A stretch of DNA of 38,685 nucleotides, taken from positions 1 to 38,685 of the forward strand of contig VEOW01000086.1 of assembly GCA_012026785.1 (NCBI GenBank). Reading direction: 5' to 3'. The notes under the pieces are model-generated. The model was not told where the DNA came from. It made no database searches and saw only the letters and a list, made by a program, of their open reading frames with translations. The position numbers and the translations under genes were made by a program. Shown one piece after another: positions 1 through 7,956 of the stretch; the stretch's first letter is position 1, and every line of letters begins with the position of its first letter. This DNA comes from Chloroflexota bacterium. GTDB lineage: Bacteria; Chloroflexota; Limnocylindria; Limnocylindrales; CSP1-4.

Positions 1-1
1 C

Positions 2-895
2 ATGGAGCGCGGGCAGCTGCGGGTCGAGGCCAACGTCTCGCTTCGGGCGCGAGGTTCGGAGGCCTTCGGGACGCGGGTCGAGGTCAAGAACATGAACTCG
101 TTCCGGTCGGTCGAACGGGCGGTCGCGTTCGAGAGCGAACGCCAGGCGGCCGTCCTCGACGACGGCGGGCGGCTGGTCCAGGAGACGCGCGGCTGGTCGG
201 ACGACCGCGGCGAGACCTACCGGATGCGGGGCAAGGAGACGTCCGACGACTACCGCTACTTCCCCGAACCGGACCTGCCGCCGCTGCGGGTCGACCCGGC
301 GTGGCTGGCCGACATCCAGGGTTCGCTGCCCGAGCTGCCGGCGGCGCGCCGCACGCGATACGAGGCGGAGCTCGGCCTGCCGGCGTATGACGCGGCCCTG
401 CTGACGGCCGACCCCGATGCGGCGGCCCTCTTCGAGTCGACCCTCGGCGCCGATCCCTCACTCGACGCCAAGCCCGTGGCGAACTGGGTCAGCGGCGAGT
501 ACCTCCGGCTCCGCAACACCGCCGGCGGGGGTTCGCTGGCGCTTGCGCCGACCGAGCTCGCGTCGCTCATCCGGCTCGTCGGGGACGGGTCGATCTCCCG
601 GGCCAGCGGCCGCGAGGTCCTGGAGGCGCACCTCGAGACGCGCCAGCCGGTGGCGGCGATCGTCGAGGCCCGCGGGCTGCGGCAGATCTCCGACCAGGAC
701 GCCCTCGGGCGGATCGTCGACGAGGTGATCGCTTCGAACCCGGCCGCGGTGGCCGACGTCCGGGCCGGGAAGGACCAGGCGATCCGGTTCCTCGTCGGCC
801 AGGTCATGAAGGCGACCCGGGGCCAGGCCAACGCCGCCGTCGCGCAGGCGGCGTTGCGGGAGCGGTTGGACGGCGGCGGCGGAGGCGACGCCTGA
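2..895 (+). CDS. gatB: Aspartyl/glutamyl-tRNA(Asn/Gln) amidotransferase subunit B, C-terminal part
   Basis: GatB is the tRNA-binding kinase subunit of the GatCAB complex, which amidates mischarged Glu-tRNA(Gln) or Asp-tRNA(Asn) in the cytoplasm. The visible 297 residues begin inside the conserved core (RVEANVSLR, VEVKNMNSFRSVERA) and continue to DDYRYFPEPDLPPL, a hallmark of GatB. The last ~150 residues are the helical GatB/YqeY tail domain (for example IRFLVGQVMKATRGQANAA). A full GatB is about 480-500 aa, so roughly 180-200 N-terminal residues lie outside the window; the ATG at position 2 is an internal Met. The stop codon overlaps the next start by one base (TGATG), so the small membrane protein that follows is probably co-translated. 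Family assignment is secure. Confidence 0.96.
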   Translation: MERGQLRVEANVSLRARGSEAFGTRVEVKNMNSFRSVERAVAFESERQAAVLDDGGRLVQETRGWSDDRGETYRMRGKETSDDYRYFPEPDLPPLRVDPAWLADIQGSLPELPAARRTRYEAELGLPAYDAALLTADPDAAALFESTLGADPSLDAKPVANWVSGEYLRLRNTAGGGSLALAPTELASLIRLVGDGSISRASGREVLEAHLETRQPVAAIVEARGLRQISDQDALGRIVDEVIASNPAAVADVRAGKDQAIRFLVGQVMKATRGQANAAVAQAALRERLDGGGGGDA

Positions 896-1167
896 TGCCG
901 CTCCTGAACCTCGCGCTGATCGCGGCTGGCGTGGTCCTCATTGCCGCCGGATTCCTCCGCGCCCGGGGGCCATGGGCGCGTTACCGCGCGCTGCAGCAGC
1001 AGGAGGCCAACATCGCCCGCTACGAGTCGTGGCGCGGTGGTCTTCGGGACGAAGGCCCGACCGGCGCGTCGGTCGCCATGGCGATGTTCCGGCGCCAGGC
1101 TCGCGACGGCGCGCTCGTGGCAGGGGCGGGGGTGGTCCTCGTCCTGGCCGGTCTGATCTGGGGCTGA
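895..1167 (+). CDS. Small two-helix membrane protein, unknown function
   Basis: This 90-aa protein has a hydrophobic N-terminal segment at about residues 3-22 and a second at about 73-89. Between them lies a polar, arginine-rich loop containing a short helical stretch (RALQQQEANIARYESWRGG). The topology suggests a small integral membrane protein with a cytoplasmic basic loop. I do not recognise a family. The ATG at 895 overlaps the gatB stop by one base, supporting coupled translation, and the following PLP enzyme starts about 9 nt after its stop. Its place between two housekeeping genes says little about function. It is accepted as a gene because of the tight coupling and the well-formed hydrophobic segments. 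Confidence 0.7.
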   Translation: MPLLNLALIAAGVVLIAAGFLRARGPWARYRALQQQEANIARYESWRGGLRDEGPTGASVAMAMFRRQARDGALVAGAGVVLVLAGLIWG

Positions 1168-1175
1168 GCGACACC

Positions 1176-2333
1176 GTGCGCCAGCGAACCGACGGCCGTG
1201 GCTTTGCCACGCGCGCCATCCACGCCGGGGAGCGGCCGGACCCGGTCACCCACGCCCACACGCCGCCGATCTACGCGACCTCGACGTTCGCCTTCGACAC
1301 GGCGGCCGAGAAGGAGGACGCGGTCGACCGATCACTCGCCTGGGAGCCCGGCGTCTACTTCTACTCCCGCACCGGCAATCCGACGAACCGGGCGCTCGAG
1401 GAGAAAGTCGCTTCGCTCGAGGGAGCCGAGGATTGTGTCACCGCCGCGAGCGGCATGGCGGTCGTGTCGTCGACGCTGCTGGCGCACCTCGGCGCGGGTG
1501 ACCAGCTCGTTGCCGGCGACGAGCTGTTCGCGATCACCCAGGTCCTGCTGGGCTACGACTTCCCACGGCGCGACATCGAGGTCGCGCGGGTCGACATGAC
1601 CGACCTGGCTGCCGTCGAGGCGGCGATCACGCCCCGCACGAAGCTGCTGTTCATGGAGACCTCGACGAACCCGCGGCTGCGCGTGCCCGACATCGCGGCG
1701 CTCGCGGATCTGGCCCACGCCCGTGGACTGCTCCTGGTCGCCGACAACACGTTCCTTGGCCCGGCGGCGCTGCGGCCGCTCGAGCACGGCGCCGATCTCG
1801 TCCTCCACGCGGCGACGAAGTACCTGTCGGGCCATGGCGACGCCGTCAGCGGGGTCGTAGCGGGCGCCAAGGCCCTGCTCGACCCGATCCGGGTCCAGGT
1901 CGACGCTCTCGGGCAGGCCGCCAGCCCGTTCAACTCGTGGCTCGTGATGCGCGGGATCCGCACGCTGCCGCTACGGACCCGGGCCGCCGGCCAGAACGCG
2001 CTCCGGATCGCCGAGTTCCTCGAGGCCAGCGACAAGGTCGAGTGGGTCCGCTACCCGGGGCTCGCCTCGCACCCCGACCACGATGTCGCCCGCCGCCAGA
2101 TTGACGGCCCGGGCGGTGCGATGATCACGTTCAAGCCGCGGGGCGGCCTGGAAGGCATGGCCGCCTTCACCGACCACCTCCGGCTGTGCGACATCGGGGT
2201 CAGCCTCGGCGACATCTGCACCCTCGTCTACCCGCGCCCCAAGGACGGCGGCATCATCCGCCTCTCTGTCGGCTGCGAGGACCTCGACGACCTCCTCGAG
2301 GATGTCGCTCGCGGCCTGTCGTTCGTGCCGTAA
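1176..2333 (+). CDS. Cys/Met-metabolism PLP-dependent enzyme (trans-sulfuration family)
   Basis: A 385-aa fold-type I PLP enzyme of the cystathionine gamma-synthase, cystathionine gamma/beta-lyase, O-acetylhomoserine sulfhydrylase and methionine gamma-lyase family. Visible family features are the phosphate-contacting SRTGNPT (about residues 64-70), the PLP-stacking region LEGAEDCVTAASGMAV, the ring-nitrogen Asp in LLVADNTF (about 190) and the Schiff-base lysine in ATKYLSGHGD (about K215). The C-terminus has the expected LSVGCEDLDDLLEDV. Length is normal for the family. GTG at 1176 is chosen because it lies just after the preceding stop and gives a natural N-terminus (TDGRGFATRAIHAGERPD); the frame stays open to 972 but would overlap the previous gene. 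Members interconvert in specificity, so whether it makes cystathionine, sulfhydrylates a homoserine ester or degrades methionine cannot be decided here. Confidence 0.92.
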   Translation: MRQRTDGRGFATRAIHAGERPDPVTHAHTPPIYATSTFAFDTAAEKEDAVDRSLAWEPGVYFYSRTGNPTNRALEEKVASLEGAEDCVTAASGMAVVSSTLLAHLGAGDQLVAGDELFAITQVLLGYDFPRRDIEVARVDMTDLAAVEAAITPRTKLLFMETSTNPRLRVPDIAALADLAHARGLLLVADNTFLGPAALRPLEHGADLVLHAATKYLSGHGDAVSGVVAGAKALLDPIRVQVDALGQAASPFNSWLVMRGIRTLPLRTRAAGQNALRIAEFLEASDKVEWVRYPGLASHPDHDVARRQIDGPGGAMITFKPRGGLEGMAAFTDHLRLCDIGVSLGDICTLVYPRPKDGGIIRLSVGCEDLDDLLEDVARGLSFVP

Positions 2334-2646
2334 CGCGCCCCGAGCGCCGCTCCGCGACCTCCGCTCGCGCGGATCCGGCAGCCTTCGACGTCAAGCACAC
2401 ACCTTCGGCCAGATTCGTCGATCTGCCCCAACGCTTGGCCGACCCGCCGCTCCCGCCACCCGTTCAAAATGACCGCCATAAGGTCATCACCGGTGGCCAG
2501 AAGGTCATCACCGGTGGCCCGCTGGTGCTGGATCGCGGTTCGACGTCGTCCTCCGCGTCCGTTTTCGGGCCCACCCGCCTGCTTGAAGTCGAATCGGGTC
2601 GTCTGCCCTGCTCTCGGCCGCCGGGGCGGCGTTGGCCGGCGCGGAC
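2334..2646. other. Intergenic region between convergent genes
   Basis: This 313-nt region separates the PLP enzyme from the convergent nucleoside phosphorylase gene. I see no credible small gene. It contains a 21-bp tandem duplication (2480-2519) and, across the end of the phosphorylase gene, a GC-rich hairpin (2634-2641 paired with 2651-2658) that lacks a T-tract. Open frames that cross the region are shadows caused by high GC. Confidence 0.6.
2480..2519. repeat. Tandem 21-bp direct repeat, two copies
   Basis: The 19-mer AAGGTCATCACCGGTGGCC occurs twice, at 2480-2498 and 2501-2519, with a period of 21 bp and perfect identity. The core ACCGGT is itself palindromic. It lies in noncoding DNA near a short AT-richer stretch. 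Repeated short units of this sort occur in the ends of some IS21-like elements, but no transposase is present, so a relic is only a guess. Confidence 0.75.
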
Positions 2647-3429
2647 CTACCGCCGGCCCAGCTCCGATGCGGCGGCGAGTGCGGCACCGATCGTCAAGTC
2701 GACCCGGCGAGTAACTTCCTCCTCGGGCGGCCGGAACCAGGCCTCCTCCGCGCCGCCGAGCGCCCGCGCCTCGGCCATGGACTGGTCCGCGATGACGTCC
2801 GAGACCGTGAGGATGCAGCCAGCCCGGGCCCTTCGACCCCTTGCCCGTTCGCGCATCGCCAGGAGGTAGACGGCGGCCGTCTCCATCTCGACCGACAGGT
2901 AGCCGCGTCGGCCCCAGCGAACGACGCCTTCGGGGGAGGGGTCGTAGAACACGTCGCTGGTGACGACCGGTCCGACGTGGGCCGTCAAGCCCTCGGCCTC
3001 GGCCGCACGTTTCAGCGCCAGCACGACGTCGAGGTCGGCCGTCGGCGCGGTCGGCTCGCCGCCCCCGAGGATGGTCCCGATCCCCGACCACGCCGCGGCC
3101 GCGAGCGGGATGACGACGTCGCCGATCCCGATGCCGTGGAAGCCGCCCGTCGTTCCCACCCGGATCAGCGTCTCGACGCCTAGGGTGAACAGCTCCTCGA
3201 CGACGATCGTCGTGGTCGGGGTGCCCATCATCGTCGTCTGGACCGAGACGGGGACGCCGTTCACCGTGCCGGTGTAGCCGAGCAGGCCGCGGTGCTCGGT
3301 GACGAGCTTCGAAGCCTCCAGCCCGCCGTCGAAGCGGGCCGCGATCCGCGTCGCCCGGTTCGGATCGCCGGGCAGCAGCACGACCGGGGCGTAGTCGCCG
3401 GGCTCGGCGTGGAGATGGATCTGGGGCAC
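2647..3429 (-). CDS. Nucleoside phosphorylase, PNP/UDP family (purine type likely)
   Basis: A 260-aa cytoplasmic enzyme that would split a nucleoside with phosphate into free base and (deoxy)ribose-1-phosphate. Family features are the phosphate-binding GDPNRA (about 21-26), ETLIRVGTTGG (about 86-96) and the sugar-binding VEMETAA (about 180-186). The segment ILTVSDVIADQ (about 206-216) resembles the TVSD motif of DeoD, where the Asp protonates the purine N7, rather than the uridine phosphorylase equivalent; this favours purine nucleosides. GTG at 3429 is supported by a GAGGAGG ribosome binding site at 3437-3443 (minus strand), which overlaps the stop of the upstream kinase gene. It is the last gene of a five-gene salvage operon, opposite two nucleoside ABC importers. 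Confidence 0.9.
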   Translation of the reverse strand: MPQIHLHAEPGDYAPVVLLPGDPNRATRIAARFDGGLEASKLVTEHRGLLGYTGTVNGVPVSVQTTMMGTPTTTIVVEELFTLGVETLIRVGTTGGFHGIGIGDVVIPLAAAAWSGIGTILGGGEPTAPTADLDVVLALKRAAEAEGLTAHVGPVVTSDVFYDPSPEGVVRWGRRGYLSVEMETAAVYLLAMRERARGRRARAGCILTVSDVIADQSMAEARALGGAEEAWFRPPEEEVTRRVDLTIGAALAAASELGRR

Positions 3430-3441
3430 GACCTGACCTCC

Positions 3442-4341
3442 TCAGTTGGTCGGTAGGGGAGCGGGAGCAAGGGTCGCATACGCCTCGTCCGGCAGCGGGC
3501 GCAGCCAGCGCGTCGCGAGGGCACCGCCCTCCTGGCCGGCGGCCACGGCCCGCGCGACGTCGTCGCTGCGCCACAGCTCGTCGAGGAACCAGGCGATGAA
3601 CGCGTCGCCACAGCCGAGCGTCGTCCCCTCGACCGCGACGGGCGTGACGGGAAAGCGGCGGTCGGTGGGCTCCGTCCGGCCGTCGAACACCCGGACGGCC
3701 CGGGCGCCCATGGTGACGACCAGCAGCCGACGACGTTCGAATGCAACCGTGCGCATGCCCTCGACCTCGGGGGCGTCCTCGGGGCCCGGCCAGCCGATGC
3801 ACCCCACGTCGACGTGGGCCATGGTCTCGGCGAGCCGATCGACGGTGTAGTGCCGGAAGCCGAGGAAGTCCGCGGACACCGAGACGTGAGCCAGGCCGCC
3901 ATCGGCAGCGAGCCGCGCGAGCTCGGCGATGGCGCCCTCCACGAGGACGCTGTGAAGCCGCCGGGCGCGCGCGATGAGCTCGCGCTCCGCGGCGGTGGTC
4001 AGCAGGTCGTCCCACACGCCCGGGACGAAGTTGTCCATCCACGGCTGGCGGTCGGGCTGAATGGTGATGTCGATCGAGGACGACGGGCCCGGCGCGACGA
4101 GCTCGTGGGCGAGATGGGGGATTCCGTGCCGTTCCAGGAACCCTCGGATCGACGCGCCGTCGACCGCCCCGATGCGGGTCACGACAGTGAACGGCCGGCG
4201 GGCGCGCCGCCAGTGCCAGGCCATGTTGAGGATCCCGCCGCCGGGCAGGACGTCACCCGTCGGCACCACGCCGCCACCGTCGAGGTAGCGGTCGAGGCTG
4301 ATCGTCCCGAACAGGACCGTTTCGGTCGCCGGGAGGAACAT
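3442..4341 (-). CDS. PfkB-family carbohydrate or nucleoside kinase
   Basis: A 299-aa protein of the ribokinase/PfkB superfamily, which phosphorylates a sugar, nucleoside or sugar derivative with ATP. The N-terminal GTISLDRYLDGGG and the PGGGILNMAWHWRR segment (about 33-46) correspond to the substrate lid and GG signature. The C-terminal PfkB signature is TLGCGDAFIAWF (about 241-252), with D246 as the expected catalytic base; Cys replaces the usual Ala in the anion-hole GAGD. ATG 4341 overlaps the stop of the upstream gene by one base (TGATG). It is 12 nt upstream of the nucleoside phosphorylase gene. Ribose, a nucleoside or deoxyribose are plausible substrates by context only; a fructosamine-type substrate is an alternative. 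Confidence 0.87.
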   Translation of the reverse strand: MFLPATETVLFGTISLDRYLDGGGVVPTGDVLPGGGILNMAWHWRRARRPFTVVTRIGAVDGASIRGFLERHGIPHLAHELVAPGPSSSIDITIQPDRQPWMDNFVPGVWDDLLTTAAERELIARARRLHSVLVEGAIAELARLAADGGLAHVSVSADFLGFRHYTVDRLAETMAHVDVGCIGWPGPEDAPEVEGMRTVAFERRRLLVVTMGARAVRVFDGRTEPTDRRFPVTPVAVEGTTLGCGDAFIAWFLDELWRSDDVARAVAAGQEGGALATRWLRPLPDEAYATLAPAPLPTN

Positions 4342-5102
4342 CAGATCCCGGAGAGCGGGTCGGCGCGTCCCGGGCCGAGGGCCAGGAAGCAGTCCCAGCG
4401 GACCTCGACGACCTTGCTCATCTGCCAGAACGCCTCGACCGACAGGTGGCCGATGCCCTCCCGGTGGTACCACTCCTCGCGGTTCGGGAGAGTCGTGATC
4501 AGCGCCGGGTCGTGGACGGGCACGACCGCGGGGCTGAGCACGAAGCCCGGCGAATCGGGCTCGCGGATCTGGAGCAGGTAGCCCCCTCGGAAGCCCATCG
4601 CCCGCGGCACGTGGTGCGATTCGCCACTCCCGAGGTCGACGAGATCCACCTCCTCGGTCGGCGTCGGCGTCACCTCCGGCCACTCGGGATCGGTCGCCAG
4701 CTCGGCGATCACGCGCCGCACGCTCACATCCTGGTAGTGGTTCGAAGGTGCCTGCGGGTGCACGTAGGAATCGTCCCAGACGTTCGAGACGGCCTCGTCG
4801 TAAACGTTGCCGCAGGTCGCCGCGAGGAACGCCACCAGCGGGCGGCGAGCGGTGAGGTAGGCGCGGTAGGAGGCCTCGTACTCGAGGATGGCCGCGGCCG
4901 GCGACACGACGCGTCCGCGAACGACGTGCGCCAGCCGCCAGCCGTCCGGCCCGAACCGCTCGTCGAGGAGCGCCTCGCGCCGAGCCTTGTCGGTGCCGCT
5001 GAAGCCGGGCAGGCCGACCGGGAACCAGACCTCCTCGAGCGCCTCGACCGCGTCCCGACCGAAGTCGCGCTCGAGTGCCTGCCACCAGCTCGCTCGGTCC
5101 AT
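4341..5102 (-). CDS. Unrecognised soluble protein inside the nucleoside-salvage operon
   Basis: A 253-aa protein rich in Trp, Tyr and acidic residues, with no signal peptide and no membrane segment. I do not recognise its family. Segments that look structurally constrained are EEVWFPVGLPGFSGTDKARR near the N-terminus, YEASYRAYLTARRPLVAFLA, ASNHYQDVSVRRV-like text in the middle, and GIGHLSVEAFWQMSKVVEVR at the C-terminus. ATG 5102 is preferred because it starts 8 nt after the cytidine deaminase stop; an in-frame GTG at 5138 would overlap that gene. The stop overlaps the kinase start by one base. Tight coupling on both sides indicates that it is expressed in fixed proportion to the deaminase and the kinase and acts in the same pathway. 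No catalytic motif is evident to me. Confidence 0.8.
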   Translation of the reverse strand: MDRASWWQALERDFGRDAVEALEEVWFPVGLPGFSGTDKARREALLDERFGPDGWRLAHVVRGRVVSPAAAILEYEASYRAYLTARRPLVAFLAATCGNVYDEAVSNVWDDSYVHPQAPSNHYQDVSVRRVIAELATDPEWPEVTPTPTEEVDLVDLGSGESHHVPRAMGFRGGYLLQIREPDSPGFVLSPAVVPVHDPALITTLPNREEWYHREGIGHLSVEAFWQMSKVVEVRWDCFLALGPGRADPLSGI

Positions 5103-5110
5103 CCGCTGGC

Positions 5111-6079
5111 TCACGATCGAGACCCCGGCACCTGCCACTCGACCACGTTGAGCTCGATAGAGGGCGCGACGGCGGCCAGCAACGCGCGGGCACCCGGTTC
5201 GGGATCAACCTGGCCGTCGCGAACGCGTCCGAGCCATGCCGCCTCGATGTCCTCGCCGGCCGGGTCGACCGCAGCAAGCTCCACCAGCGCCGCCTGCATC
5301 GCCGTGATCGTGGGGTTGAAGGACACGCTCTCGACACAGCCCGCCGCGAGGAGCCGGCCGTCGCGAAGCCGCATGACGACGGCGCTCGGGCAGCGGCTGT
5401 ACGGCGCGTGCGCTCGACGGCCGGCCGCCATGAGCGCCTCGGCGACGGTGGCTGGAAGGTCGTTCGAAGGGAGCGCCAGAGCGGGCTGCGCCGGCCGCGC
5501 CGGGTCGTCAGGCTCGATGCCCAGGGCCGCCGGGCTGAACGCCCATGGGTAGAGGTCCCAGAGCCGGAGCGTGTGGCCGAGCGGGTCGATGACCTCGAGC
5601 GCGTCGGCGCCGGCCGACTCGACGAGGGTCTGCCGGCAGTGGGCGCAGGGATGGGCCTCGGTCAACGCGAGGACCCGCAGGCAGCTGCCGCGCGAGCGGG
5701 CCCGGAGCGACGCGAAGCCCTCGGCGTGAATCGTTGAACCGAGATCGGCGCCCGGAAACTCCAGGTTCGCGCCGAGGACGAGATCGCCCGCATCGTCGAG
5801 CCCGACGACGCCGACGCGGTACCCCGAGAGCGGCGGCCGCGCACGCCGGGCCGCGAGGGGCAGCGCGAGCAGGGCCAGCTCGCGCGCCGATTCGAGCTCG
5901 TGGGCCGCGACCAGCCGATCGACGTCGACCGCGGCGATCGTCTCGGCCGTGGCAGGATCCCGCCGCCGCTCGGCAAGCAGCGCCTCGAGAGACGCTTCGA
6001 GCGGGGGCCCGACGGCCGCCCGGCGGGCGTCGATCCGAGGCGCGACACGCGGGTCGACCGGGAAAGGGCCGACGCTCAC
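5111..6079 (-). CDS. cdd: Cytidine deaminase, two-domain (E. coli Cdd-like) form
   Basis: A 322-aa enzyme that converts cytidine or deoxycytidine to uridine or deoxyuridine. The catalytic domain carries TIHAEGFAS (zinc ligand H118, proton-shuttle E120) and HPCAHCRQTL (zinc ligands C145 and C148). The C-terminal half is a degenerate duplicate without zinc ligands, beginning near LPATVAEALMAAGRRAHAPY and including SFNPTITAMQAALVEL. This matches the domain order of the dimeric E. coli enzyme rather than the short ~130-aa tetrameric type usual in many Gram-positives. The linker DLYPWAFSPAALGI also resembles the DYLPDAFGPKDL region of that type. GTG 6079 overlaps the upstream stop by four bases (GTGA). 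Second gene of the salvage operon. Confidence 0.93.
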   Translation of the reverse strand: MSVGPFPVDPRVAPRIDARRAAVGPPLEASLEALLAERRRDPATAETIAAVDVDRLVAAHELESARELALLALPLAARRARPPLSGYRVGVVGLDDAGDLVLGANLEFPGADLGSTIHAEGFASLRARSRGSCLRVLALTEAHPCAHCRQTLVESAGADALEVIDPLGHTLRLWDLYPWAFSPAALGIEPDDPARPAQPALALPSNDLPATVAEALMAAGRRAHAPYSRCPSAVVMRLRDGRLLAAGCVESVSFNPTITAMQAALVELAAVDPAGEDIEAAWLGRVRDGQVDPEPGARALLAAVAPSIELNVVEWQVPGSRS

Positions 6080-6558
6080 AGGCGGCGAGCCTCCACGGCC
6101 AGACAGCGGTCCATGATCACCTCGAGGCCGCCGGCCGCGGCAATCTCGCCGGCCGCTCGACTCGCGATCCCCAGCTGCAGCCACAGGCAGCGCGCGCCGG
6201 CCGCCACGGCCTCGCGGGCGTGCGGCGGGCACGCCTCCGCGCGGCGGAAGACATCGACGATGTCGACCTTGCCCGTCGCGGCGACCGCCGTCGCGAGATC
6301 GGGGTAGCAGGTCAGGCCCTCCACCGACTCGGCAGCCGGGTTGACGGGCACGATCTCGTAGCCCAGCACGAGCAGGTCCCGGATCACCCCGTTCGACGGC
6401 CGGAAGGGGTCCGGCGAGGCGCCGATGACCGCGATCCGGCGCGTCTCGGCGAGCAGGCGCCGAATGCCCTCGCCGTCGAGCAGCGGCACGCCGAGACGCC
6501 CCTCGTGGAGGTCGATCAGGTCGGCGACGCGGCGTCGCTCGTCCGGGTCCACGATCAT
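6076..6558 (-). CDS. CoA-binding domain protein (YccU-like)
   Basis: A 160-aa single-domain Rossmann protein of the CoA_binding_2 type. The nucleotide-binding loop is IAVIGASPDPFRPSNGV, followed by VPVNPAAESVEG, VDIVDVFRRAEACP and CLWLQLGIAS, which are the expected order of conserved blocks. The cellular role of this family is poorly defined; members bind CoA or acyl-CoA and may be regulators. ATG 6558 begins MIVDPDERRRVADLIDLHEG, giving a normal length; the frame is open further upstream but enters the divergent promoter region. It is the first gene of the minus-strand salvage operon and overlaps the deaminase gene by four bases. Why a CoA-binding protein heads a nucleoside operon is unclear. 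Confidence 0.85.
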   Translation of the reverse strand: MIVDPDERRRVADLIDLHEGRLGVPLLDGEGIRRLLAETRRIAVIGASPDPFRPSNGVIRDLLVLGYEIVPVNPAAESVEGLTCYPDLATAVAATGKVDIVDVFRRAEACPPHAREAVAAGARCLWLQLGIASRAAGEIAAAGGLEVIMDRCLAVEARRL

Positions 6559-6737
6559 GCGATCGGGTGCTCGGGCGGTTGGCGGTCGGCCCGATTCGTC
6601 GAAAACACTCTTCCCCTGGTACGCGAACCGTGCGACAGTAACCGCCCGCGGGTAGAGCGCTCGGAGGTGTGTGCGCGGGCCACCCGCGTAGCGTATCCTG
6701 CGCCGCACGACCGGCGTCCCTTGGAGTGCCGGGAACC

Positions 6738-6748
6738 AGGAGGAGGAG
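6738..6748 (+). promoter_or_regulatory. Ribosome binding site deciding a TTG start
   Basis: AGGAGGAGGAG lies 4-10 nt before TTG 6753. The only nearby ATG (6777) would be about 28 nt away from it, so the TTG is the better start for the first binding-protein gene. A weak -10-like TATCCT (6694-6699) lies upstream without a convincing -35. Confidence 0.8.
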
Positions 6749-6752
6749 CAAA

Positions 6753-7859
6753 TTGGGCGTCTCCAAGCGGCTGACCATGCTCGGCGTGGCAGCGGCGATG
6801 GCATTTGCGGCCTGTACCGGCACGCCGGGAGCGCCGAGCGCGGCCGCCAAGAAGACGGTTGCCTGCGTCGCGTTCGACACCGGCGGCCTCGGTGACAAGA
6901 ACTTCAACGACCTTGCCAAGAAGGGTCTCGACGATGCCGGGAAGGCCGGCTTCACGACCTTCTTCAGCGAGGCCCAGGGTGCGACCGACTACGAGGCCAA
7001 CATCACCCGCCTCGTCGACAAGGGCTGCACCGCGATCGTGACCGTCGGCTTCCTCCAGAGCGAGGCGACGGCCAAGGCAACAGGGCTCTATCCGGACGTC
7101 GCGTTCGCCCAGGTCGACACGGCATGGAACCTCTGCGGCCCTGACTTCACCTGCGGCAACGACGACGACACCCCCCACCCGGCCAATTTCGTCGGCCTTG
7201 ACTATCAGATCGATCAGGCCTCGATGCTCGCCGGATACCTCGCCGCCGCCTGGTCCAAGACCGGCAAGCTCGGCACCTACGGAGGCCAGCAGTTCCCCGG
7301 CGTGACTCGGTTCATGGACGGCCTGTACGCCGGCGCCGAGTACTACAACGAGAAGAAGGGCGCCAGCGTCACCGTCCTCGGCTGGGACGGCAACCAGACG
7401 GGCACCTTCGTTGGCGGCGACAACCCCTGGAACGACCCGGCCAAGGGCGAGCAGCTCGCCCAGACCCTGTTCGACCAGGGCGTCGACGTCATCCATCCCG
7501 TCGCTGGCGCGACCGGCAACGGCTCGATCAAGGCCGCCTACGACAACGAGCTGTGGGCCATCGGGGTCGATACCGACCAGTACATCAGCCTTGGGGAGCC
7601 GACCAACGGCGCCCTGCTGACGTCGGCTCAGAAAGCCATCGACGTGTCCGTCCTCGACTTCTTCAACCAGGTCGAGTCGGGCAACAAGGGCGGCACGGAT
7701 TACTCGGGCACGCTCGCCAACAACGGCGTCCTGCTCTCGCCGTTCCACGATTACGAGGACCAGATCTCGGCGGAAATCAAGGCTGAGATCGAGGCGCTCC
7801 GGGCGGCCATCGCCGACGGCAGCGTCAAGGTCTGCGACTACCTCGCCCGCGGCTGCTAG
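6753..7859 (+). CDS. BMP-family nucleoside-binding lipoprotein, importer A
   Basis: A 368-aa lipoprotein solute-binding protein of the BMP (BmpA/PnrA/Med-like) family, which delivers purine or other nucleosides to an ABC importer. The signal peptide ends in the lipobox FAAC, giving lipidated C21. The mature protein starts with the family block VACVAFDTGGLGDKNFND. Later blocks are IVTVGFLQSEATAKA, GTYGGQQFPGVTRFMDG and the sugar-side VHEVAGAT-like VIHPVAGATGNG, followed by WAIGVDTDQYISLGE. It has an extra Cys pair (CGPDFTCG) and two C-terminal cysteines (VCDYLARGC) that its paralogue at 13872 lacks, so disulfides are possible. It heads the operon SBP, ATPase, permease, permease, nucleoside hydrolase, esterase. 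A hairpin follows its stop, consistent with higher expression of the binding protein than of the membrane components. Confidence 0.92.
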   Translation: MGVSKRLTMLGVAAAMAFAACTGTPGAPSAAAKKTVACVAFDTGGLGDKNFNDLAKKGLDDAGKAGFTTFFSEAQGATDYEANITRLVDKGCTAIVTVGFLQSEATAKATGLYPDVAFAQVDTAWNLCGPDFTCGNDDDTPHPANFVGLDYQIDQASMLAGYLAAAWSKTGKLGTYGGQQFPGVTRFMDGLYAGAEYYNEKKGASVTVLGWDGNQTGTFVGGDNPWNDPAKGEQLAQTLFDQGVDVIHPVAGATGNGSIKAAYDNELWAIGVDTDQYISLGEPTNGALLTSAQKAIDVSVLDFFNQVESGNKGGTDYSGTLANNGVLLSPFHDYEDQISAEIKAEIEALRAAIADGSVKVCDYLARGC

Positions 7860-7891
7860 CCCGAACGAGGCTGTTTCGAACCGATCAGAGC

Positions 7892-7925
7892 ACCGCCCCC
7901 GGCCCGATCGCGGACCGGGGGCGGT
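7892..7925 (+). terminator. Intercistronic GC hairpin after the binding-protein gene
   Basis: A perfect 11-bp inverted repeat (7892-7902 with 7915-7925) encloses a 12-nt loop, 32 nt after the stop of the binding-protein gene and 31 nt before the ATPase start. There is no T-tract. It probably stabilises the upstream message or partly terminates transcription, rather than ending the operon. Confidence 0.7.
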
Positions 7926-7956
7926 CTCGTATCCACGACAGCGTCGAGGGCTCCTG

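Noticed and set aside
2634-2658. Hairpin at the end of the nucleoside phosphorylase gene as terminator
   Set aside because: The 8-bp stem overlaps the stop codon and is not followed by T residues on the transcribed strand.
2228-4042. A long minus-strand frame across the kinase, phosphorylase and 2.3-2.6 kb region
   Set aside because: Its translation is Arg/Gly-rich without conserved motifs and overlaps real genes; it is an effect of high GC.
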